NCBI GenBank assembly: GCA_034359265.1
Contig: CP136890.1
Coordinates: 28,810,501-28,874,500, forward strand
Direction: 5' to 3'
Length of the DNA: 64,000 nucleotides
Source: Canna indica
Taxonomy: Eukaryota > Streptophyta > Magnoliopsida > Zingiberales > Cannaceae
The stretch's first letter is position 1. The number at the start of each line of letters is the position of its first letter. The notes beneath the pieces were generated by a model, which worked only from the letters and a program-made list of their open reading frames with translations, made no database searches and was not told where the DNA came from. Position numbers and translations under genes: made by a program. Shown here piece after piece: positions 56,824 through 64,000 of the stretch.

Positions 56824-57514
56824 AAAAAATGGGCATGACCTCCCCTAATTATCATGTGTTCGGTCGGCCCTTTTAAACCTCAAGGAACAGTATCAAAAAT
56901 TCAAGAAACCAAAACACCGACAAGAATAGAGGAGAGAATCAAGAAACATCAAGAATCAGACAACACATCGACAACGAAAACATCACAAATCCATCTAAGG
57001 GGATTCGGCCTACACTAGCCTTCCCCAAATCAAAACTCTAAACCACTCACCTTTGATTGGACGAAAAGAAGGAAAACGCTTGACGAAACCTCGAATTTCG
57101 GCAACGATTCTCGAGTACCGACTGCCCCCTTTCTCATTAAGTTTCTCTATCTGCACCCATTAACTTTAATGGACCCGGTTACAACCCAACAAGAAAACCA
57201 AACCCAATTAGCCATAAATAACATAAAAAGAAAATGTTATAACGAATATACACAACCATACCTTCTAGTCGTGACAGTCTTGCGACTCGACTCGGCTCGA
57301 CCCTGAACCATCTCGCTAAACCAAAGAAAAACAAATATGAGTTCACATGTATTACAATAGGCTTTAAATTAAGCTTGGGCCTGGCTTGATAAGAAAAATA
57401 TGCCTATTTCAGAGCTTAGGCCTATTTTTTTTTAAAATAGGCCAAGTCAAGCCAGACCAAATACAGGCCAGGCCACAGGCCCCTGGCAAGCCGCCTGGCC
57501 TCTTTCCACCCCTA

Positions 57515-58086
57515 GCGATAGTATAGATACATGTGAAATAAATTTGGCAGCGTAAAATCAAACACTAGGGGATGCCATGTTAATATGGTTGCCGCAATTA
57601 ATAGGGACAGAGCGGAAATTTTAATGGAGCACAACAATTAAAAAGAGAAAAATAAAGGGAGAAAAAAAAAAGACACGTGGATTAAAGAGAGAGGAAACAT
57701 AAAATTCCAAAGGTCTACCACAAGTAATAGGGACATGACTCTCGGTAATAGGTGCTCAGACATAACAACGCAACAATAATCATCACATTTTAATATAACA
57801 TTTAATGAAGCACGACATATAAAGATAGAAAAATAAAGGAAGAGAGAGAAAAATAAATGGTGTGTGGATTGAAAAGAGAGGGATAAAAATTCTAAAAGAA
57901 AAAATTGAGAAATTATCACGTCAACAAACTTTTTTTGAAAAAGTGCAACGTGGTAGTTCTGAATTAATTTAGTGATTATTCATGTCGATATAAATTATAT
58001 GATTCATGTTCAAATGTTTATTTAATTAGATTGTTAAGTTTATATTAACATATTTATTTATTTAATCACACATAATACAATTAATT
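57515..58086. other. AT-rich intergenic DNA with an imperfect duplication
   Basis: No gene is recognised. 57605-57700 and 57785-57885 are related (ATTTTAATGGAGCACAAC and AAGAGAAAAATAAAGG, then GTGGATT.AAAGAGAG), an imperfect direct repeat about 180 bp apart. This may be the pre-insertion locus. Confidence 0.5.
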
Positions 58087-58576
58087 GAATAATTACCTAA
58101 ATATATTCCGAACTTTGCACTTCTCAAATTTATCCAAATATTCATTTCACCAAATTGTATAATATTTGATTTGTATCAATTTTATCCACCCGTCAAGTAT
58201 CCATCATTAGCTCCGTTAAGATGATGACGTGGCTTTCCGACGTGAAGTAAAATAATATTTTTTTAAAAAATAAAAAATCATGTCAGTTTATATTCAAATA
58301 ATATAAAATATTCTAATATAAATATTATTTTATATTTAAAAAAACCATATGGATGATGTGGCATCATGACATCGTAAAAGAACCGCTTGATGGAGACGAC
58401 GCCGGCATCGTCGAGGTGGCCATCCCGGTTGACTTCCTCGAGCAGCCATCGTGGGAGGAATGTTGTATTCCCCGGCGTCGTGGCTTCTCACTATCACCTA
58501 GTTCTCATCCCATCTCCAACTCTGCGCATTGCCTCCCTTGCTATTGCATATTGTCTGCTTCCTCTAGCGATGTCAT

Positions 58577-60000
58577 CTGAGACGAGCGACCATGGTGGCA
58601 GCATCGAGTTCGACGAGCTTGTCGTGGTGCTCGCATCTGTGATGACGGATCAGGCTGTTAGGGACCTTCGAGGTTGTCAAGTCGCCGCATGAATTCTTTC
58701 GCACAAAACAATTGATCTGTGACAAGGCGCTCGTCAACCAGGAGCAGCTCCTCAAGGTCTTCCACTCCTTCGATTGCGACGATAACAACCACTACAAACC
58801 TGGCAGCAAGCGCCGAAATGTTTCAGTCCACCTGGCACGGGCATGTGAGTCCGCGCCAGTGTCCGCCTGCGCGAGCTCACGGGCACGCGAGCCCATGCCC
58901 GCGTCCACTCGCACAGGTTAATTAGCAGGCGCACGGGCCTACGCCTGCGTGGGTTAGCGGGTGCACGAGAAGCGCCCCTCGGTGAGCACGTTGAGGGGCT
59001 TTGCCCAAGAGAGGGAAATCGAGGCGGGAGACTTCCCGCCTCTGAAAATGTATGTTTTTTAATTTTATACTCTTTTTCTTCTATAAATATTTCTTCTCTT
59101 CTTTCCCTCATCTTCTTTCTCTTCCTATCTTTTTTTTTCTTTCCTCATTCTTTCTTCTTTCTTTCTCATATCTTTTTTCTTCATCTAATTTTTATTCTTC
59201 TTTTTTCAGGTTATCAGAATTTTTTGGGTTACTGAATTTATATAAAGGTTAGTACAATTTTTTTTTTAAATTTATTCATCTAATTTCTATTTTTTTTAGT
59301 TTATCAAAATATTTTTTAATTAAAATATGTTTTTGGTTGAAATCGAGCGGCGCGGCACCACCCTATTCGAATACCGCGTACAAAGCCGCACGAGGAATAC
59401 AAATTTCACATGCGGCCCCTATCGAGGAATTCATTTTCCTCAGTTTGATTTTTTTATATATTTTTTTTTTTGCACATCGGCACCTCTAACAGACGTCGAT
59501 ATGCAAGATTTTATTAATTATATTTTTGGTCCCCAAAATATCACATTTTTTCTGTTTGGTCTCTCATTTTTTAAAAGTTTTCATTTAGTCCCTCAAAAAT
59601 TATTTCGATGCTTGCTAATTAAGCCTATTTTTTTAAAGAAAAAATCTTTTTGATGCCTATCGACGCTTGCTAGAGGCGTCGATATGTCCATTATTTCGAT
59701 GCCTCCTCGGGCATCGATATGTTTGTTATCGACTGTCGTAGTTATGCATTCTCTTTTGTCATTTTTGCTGGCGTCGATGTGTATATTTTGGTTGATGTTG
59801 GCATCGAAAGACTGTATTGGTTTGATGTCGAAATCATATAAGTTTGTTGTAGTGAACTACATCTCGGTGGCGGAGCTCGCGCGGTCCATGTCCCACATCT
59901 CACTCGATCGTGTGTTGGAAGTTCTTCATGTTTATAAGGAACAATTAGGAGATAAGGATCGGAAAGTGTATCCTACATCTTGTTCTGAAACATATACCGT
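58577..60000 (+). pseudogene. Captured calmodulin-like (EF-hand) gene fragment
   Basis: The first part (58577-58660) reads SDHGGSIEFDELVVVLASVM, the end of an EF-hand loop and the following helix. After a frameshift (58712-58789) it reads ALVNQEQLLKVFHSFDCDDN. The sequence resumes after CACTA-4 (59858 on) with YISVAELARSMSHISLDRVL. The second loop (Asp1, Asp3, Asn5, Ile8, Glu12) is nearly canonical apart from Asn at the Gly6 position. Layout and motifs fit plant CML proteins, which sense Ca2+. N-terminal and C-terminal EF hands are missing. Not expected to be functional. Confidence 0.75.
58790..59854. mobile_element. CACTA-4, small non-autonomous CACTA
   Basis: Ends CACTACAAACCTGG and GTTTGTTGTAGTG. 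The 3-bp TSD aac (58787-58789, 59855-59857) duplicates an Asn codon of the EF-hand loop. Subterminal GCGTCGATATG/ATCGACGC repeats lie at 59480-59840. A 160-bp pyrimidine-rich tract (59055-59215) follows TATAAATA (59091-59098). No transposase. Confidence 0.9.
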
Positions 60001-60573
60001 GTGATATTTCACTCGCTCATCCTCATGATGAACTTTAACATCATATGTCGTGTATTATATCATAATCTTGAACGACGTCATTGGAGGATGCATACAATAT
60101 GCAACGGTAGTGGAGGCAGTGCGCATAGTTGTACATGAATGAGAACTGGGTGATGATGAGAAGCCACGACGCTGGGGAATACAACATTTCTCCCACGATG
60201 ACTGCTCGAGGAAGTCAACCGGGATTGCCACCTCGGCAACACCGACATTAATTGTCTATATCTATTGGTTCTTTTATGACATCAGGATGCCACATCATTT
60301 ATGTTGGTTTTTAAAATATAAAATAATATTTATATGAGAATATTTTATATTATTTGAATATAAGTTGACATATTTTTTTATTTTTTAAAAAATATTATTT
60401 TAATCCATGTCGAAAAATCACGTCATCATCTTAACAGAGCCATTGATGGATACTTGAGGGGGGGGATAAAATTGATACAAATCCAATAGTACATGATACA
60501 ATTTGGTAAAATAAAAGTTTTGAATAAATTTGAGAAAAAATACAAAGTTCAAGATATATTTAGATAATTACCC

Positions 60574-60767
60574 TAATTAATTAGATTATTCATGTTCATA
60601 ATGTTATAAATATAAGTAATTAGATGATTCATGTTCATGCTTTATATACAATTTATTTCATGTTAAAATAAATATATTGCATTTTAATTCATTAATTATT
60701 TGAGCAATGATTTAATGAAATCTTACGATTTAAATTGAAAAAATATTATTATTCGTGAGTTGATAAA
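60574..60767. other. AT-rich DNA, no gene
   Basis: Begins with the MULE-2 TSD. ATGATTCATGTTCAT occurs twice in about 50 bp and a similar phrase occurs at 57970-58010 on the other side of MULE-2. Nothing else is seen. Confidence 0.5.
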
Positions 60768-63454
60768 TGTCACGCCCCAAAAGCAGGGTACACGTGACCA
60801 GCCAAGATATACGTACCTATACCCCGCAACCTAACTCATGCACATGCAAACATCATAAACAACAAAGTAAATAACATCTTTTAATAATAAAAGAACCAAA
60901 ACAGATTTTCATTTCAAAACAACAAGGTTTTAAATACATATCTCAAGTACGGAAATAAGTCGAAGAGCAACAGTTCTTTTAATAAATAAAACTGAATAAA
61001 ATATGAATGTCCCCACGGGACTACAACTCCAAATACCAAAATAAAAGTGTATGAGAACCTACTACAGACTCGACTACGACCCCTAACTAGGACTGCTATG
61101 AGATTATGTGGCTCCTCTGCCCTCCAGCTGTGCCAAGTGCTCCAGCCCACATCACCGGTCAAGCTCTGCAAAATAAAACAAAACAACGACAACAGGTGAG
61201 TTCAAAAAACTCGGTGAGCAGTTTTACCAACCCCCACAAATCAACATCACAGAGATAACAAAAATATATCTATCTCTACAATGGCAATATCACAAAGGTG
61301 TGACTCGCTACCAGGCCAACAGGCCACCCATGCCCATGGTAGCTAGCTCTTCAAAGAGGTGCATCAGACCGAAGCCCTACCATGCCCGAAGGCAACATCA
61401 CCCACAAAATGTGCATCGGGTCGAAGCCCTACCATGCCCGAAGGCAACATCACCATCAAAGAGGTGCATCGGGTCGAAGCCCTACCATGCCCAAAGGCAA
61501 CATCACCATCAAAGAGGTGCATCGGGTCAATACCTTACCATGCCTAGAGGCAACATCACCATCAAAAGGTGCATCAGGTCGAATCCCTATCATGCCCAAA
61601 GGCAACATCGCCATCAAGAGGTGCATCGGGTCGAATCCCTACCATGCCCAAAGGCAACATCACCATCAAGAGGTGCATCGGGTCGAATCCCTACCATGCC
61701 TAGAGGCAACCGCACATACTAGGATAATCGGGGAAAGCCCTCTGAACTTATCCTACAGGTTGGGAATTTGGCGTCCAACCACCCGGGCGTAGCCCGTAAC
61801 CCGGCTCCTAATTGAGCCGCTCCGCCATTTCCAAGGATATGACACAATAAGACCTAAGTCAAGATTCTCCTACGGTACCCTAGGGGTATCCTCATTATGA
61901 AGCGTCTCAACACTCCAAACCCGACCCCTACCCCTTAGACGCATAACGTCATGAACCCGTGTGGTTTTATTTCATGAATATCTTGTAAGTTGGTTCATAA
62001 CAGATTATGCTCACCCATAGACCTAATTTTAATTATAGAAATAAAATTTAGATTATCTCAATTAGGGTTTTATTTTAGAGTTTTGTTTTAGGATTTTGTT
62101 CTGCCCAGAAGTGCTGTGTATACCCTGAATCTACTCTTCAAAGTGTGTCCTATGTTTCAAAACTATGTTTTTTGCTCGAAACGATAGGTTACACGACTAT
62201 GTTCAGAGATCTAAGCACATAATAACAGAGAAATAAAAAATCAGCCCAGATTCAACAAACAATATATAAATTTTAGAAAGCTGAATTTTCCAGCACATCA
62301 TGGAATAAAATCCGAATTTTGCAGAATTAAATTCTCAAATTTCTAACATCACAGATTCAAGTCATCATGCCAATCATGCATACAATCTCATAATTTTTAC
62401 TAAATAAAAACTAGCTTATATAACAAGAATTTCTTAATCCAGAATCAAGGAAATTAATTATTCTATAGTATCAAGAACATCCAAAACTACAAGATGAGAT
62501 TGCATCCAAGACTCATAAGATTAAATCAAGATTCACAAGACTAAAAATCACATATCTTCCATTAAATATTTGCCTCATGTTATGAGATCCAAATTTCAAG
62601 TAAAAGCATGGCATGGAAACTAAGAAAATCTCAAGAACACAAAATAACATCATCAAGATCAAGAATCTTCAAGGCGGCTTCAAGAAAATTCGAAGAAAAC
62701 CCGAATAGGAGGGATAAAACCACTCACATGAAAAGGAAAAATGATTCGAGAAGGATTTCCAATCAACGGCCTCCGATTCCAGCTCCAAACCCCGGCGGCT
62801 CGACCCAAAGGAATGAGAAGATGAGGCGGCGGCTCACTCCAAGCCGCCGGCTTGGAGAGCGAGAGACGAAAAAGAGGGCGGCTCGGCTGCTCCTCTTGGC
62901 TTGGCTCCAAGGGGAGGAAGAGAGAGGGAAGGAGAAGGAGAGGTTCTAGCGGCTCAGCTCCAGGTGGCGGCGGCTCCAAGGGAAGAAGAGGAGGGGGCAG
63001 CTTGGGCTGTCGGCTCGCTCCTCCACCCACAATTGTGTGGCTCCAAAAATTGGAGCCACAACCTAGGGGAGGGGGTTTTATAATTCCTCCTCAACCTTAA
63101 CCCTTCTAACTTAAGCCCAACCCGCATCCACTTAAGCCAAGACCAACTTGCTAACTCGATAAACTTAATTAAATTAATTTAGGCTTGATTAAACACACAA
63201 TTAAATCATAAGCATCTAATTAAATGCACCCACATAGGCATAGTTCATAATTATCCAAACACCACAATAATTAAAAATAACTCCAATCATTCAAACCTAA
63301 TTTCATAAATTCACAAATTTATATTCTACTTACCCGAGCTCGCAAGCTCGCTCCGGACCATGAGTCGACTCGGCTCGACCACAAACTAGTCCGCTAGGCT
63401 GGCAAACACACGCAACAGAAAAAAATAAATTAATTAAATATCTAGAATATTACA
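60768..63454 (-). repeat. Gypsy solo LTR (long variant)
   Basis: On the minus strand it starts TGTAATATTC at 63454 and ends GGGGCGTGACA at 60768. 5-bp flanks ataaa/ataag (one mismatch). At 2687 bp it is the longest LTR here, partly because of a minisatellite. The GC-rich frames at 62.6-63.1 kb lack any family signature and are not called as genes. Confidence 0.85.
61355..61720 (+). repeat. 53-bp minisatellite in gypsy LTR
   Basis: About seven tandem units of 51-53 bp with the core GGTGCATCGGGTCGAA, then CCCTACCATGCCC and GGCAACATCACCATC. Unit length is not a multiple of three, so the frame through it is not a real repeat protein. Confidence 0.93.
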
Positions 63455-64000
63455 ATAAGTATCACGAACTTATCGACTATTAAATCATAATATATTAGCA
63501 AGATCTTAGTTCTGTTTGGAGATCCTGTTGTTGTCTATGTAAACTAGAAAACTTATAACAATTTTTGAATTGTCCCAAGTGGTTTTTCTTTCAAAAGTCA
63601 ATTCATTATATGGATTGGACCAACACTTTGAGCCCGATCGGACTAGGCATAGAAGCGCCACATTCATGAACCAGACTCGACTCAGACAAGACACTACTTA
63701 GCTCGGGGGCTCGCCACTTAGCCACACAAGGACACTTATGTCCTTATTAATTACGAGAGATTCATCAATTATGAACCCAACATCTTCGTGATTAGCCTCG
63801 ACCCATTTTAAGCACATTCCCACGAGATTCCGGGAGGCATTATCGTCGAACATCCCTCATCCTACATTATATACAGACACGATGCACATAAGATATATTT
63901 AGATTCTAATTTCTATTCCTCCTACTCCTAATCCTTTCTTACTTGAGTGTCGGAGTGTATTTTGCATGTCCCCCCGTCGGAGCACCTGACTAGGAGACGC
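63455..64000. other. Right edge, possible LTR fragment
   Basis: No coding sequence. The last 120 bp (CTTGAGTGTCGGAGTGTATT, then GCATGTCCCCC) resemble the U5 region found in many plant LTR retrotransposons, but no terminus is in the window. Confidence 0.3.

Larger units (their letters stand above)
47116..57356 (-). repeat. Gypsy solo LTR (Tekay-like), split by family B element
   Basis: A perfect 5-bp TSD, atagg (47111-47115 and 57357-57361). On the minus strand it starts TGTAATAC at 57356 and ends GGGACGTGACA at 47116. The LTR parts are 47116-49019 and 56824-57356, about 2.4 kb together, the normal size here. No internal gypsy sequence lies between the ends, so the element was lost by LTR-LTR recombination before family B inserted. 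Confidence 0.92.
46804..57514. mobile_element. Right part of the split hAT-like element
   Basis: 46804-47115 and 57357-57514 are one sequence once the gypsy solo LTR is removed. Both are dense in GGCCTGGCC/GGCCAGGC, like the left end at 7841. The right terminus TTTCCACCCCTA is at 57514. Confidence 0.65.
58087..60573. mobile_element. MULE-2, Pack-MULE carrying a calmodulin-like gene fragment
   Basis: Ends TAATTACCTAAATATATTCC and (rc) GGGTAATTATCTAAATATAT, with inverted arms alignable for about 490 bp (58087-58577 and 60070-60573). Flanking 9-mers caattaatt and taattaatt differ at one base, the TSD size of Mutator elements. No transposase gene. The centre holds EF-hand coding sequence interrupted by a small CACTA. 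Confidence 0.88.

Noticed and set aside
61355..61720. CRISPR-like array
   Set aside because: Units are contiguous with no unique spacers, in plant nuclear DNA inside an LTR.
61300..61792. Overlapping 136-140 codon frames with repeated His/Pro/Tyr phrases
   Set aside because: They follow a 53-bp minisatellite. The repeat is not a multiple of three, so all three frames stay open by composition. There is no start context or known domain.
62608..63100. GC-rich frames on both strands (Arg/Gly-rich or Pro/Leu-rich)
   Set aside because: They lie inside the gypsy LTR at the place where the other LTRs have GC-rich leader sequence. Both strands are open and no family signature is present.

Overview
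This is a stretch of repeat-dense nuclear DNA from a flowering plant. Everything recognisable is plant-type: Ty3/gypsy chromovirus (Tekay/Del-like) elements, Ty1/copia-type GAG-only elements, En/Spm (CACTA) transposons with TNP2 and TNPA-like genes, hAT-type and Mutator-like elements, and a TRIM. LTR retrotransposons are primed by the initiator-Met tRNA site. Captured gene scraps are GC3-rich (calmodulin-like, PPR), which leans towards a monocot, but this is only an inference. I see no intact host gene, tRNA, rRNA or CRISPR.

Layout. 1-3707: a GAG-only LTR element (family A, copy 1), missing the front of its 5' LTR and inserted in a Tekay-like gypsy element. The RNase H, integrase and 3' LTR of that gypsy element follow at 3708-7788. 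7841-57514: the two ends of one small hAT-like element now lie almost 50 kb apart, because other elements have piled into it. Inside it are: a gypsy LTR split in two (7904-9668 and 35645-36168) by CACTA-1 (9669-35644); CACTA-2 on the opposite strand (36171-46803), holding CACTA-3 (42098-45699), which holds a hAT element (43496-44650), which holds a tandem TRIM (43525-44045); and a gypsy solo LTR (47116-57356), holding GAG-only family B (49020-56823), which holds a hAT MITE (49301-49751) and a family-A solo LTR (52270-54007). CACTA-1 itself holds a hAT MITE (10053-10563), a 12.8-kb Tekay element on the minus strand (10628-23428) with two solo LTRs inside it, GAG-only family A copy 2 (24264-27227), and a Mutator-like element (27464-29607). 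57515-64000: low-copy-looking AT-rich DNA, a Pack-MULE (58087-60573) carrying a calmodulin-like gene fragment split by a small CACTA, another gypsy solo LTR (60768-63454), and an unassigned right edge.

Most boundaries rest on terminal motifs plus target-site duplications (TSDs) read directly: tctct, atgct, gttag, atagg, ctct(a/g), atacaact, tct(a/c)... for hAT, caa, aac, (c/t)aattaatt. All coding regions are damaged. Many stop codons sit where a sister copy has CAG, CGA or TGG, which fits decay by cytosine deamination of silenced DNA.

Biologically most interesting: (i) two different LTR families here encode only GAG and no pol; (ii) their LTRs share an unusual promoter module, made of a GGTCGACC-rich array, a paired AACGG/CCGTT dyad 22-35 bp from a TATA box, and a later conserved TAGTGG...CCACTA element; (iii) two related CACTA transposons lie in inverted orientation 0.5 kb apart; (iv) gene fragments (calmodulin-like, PPR, possibly a WW-like protein) have been captured by DNA transposons.
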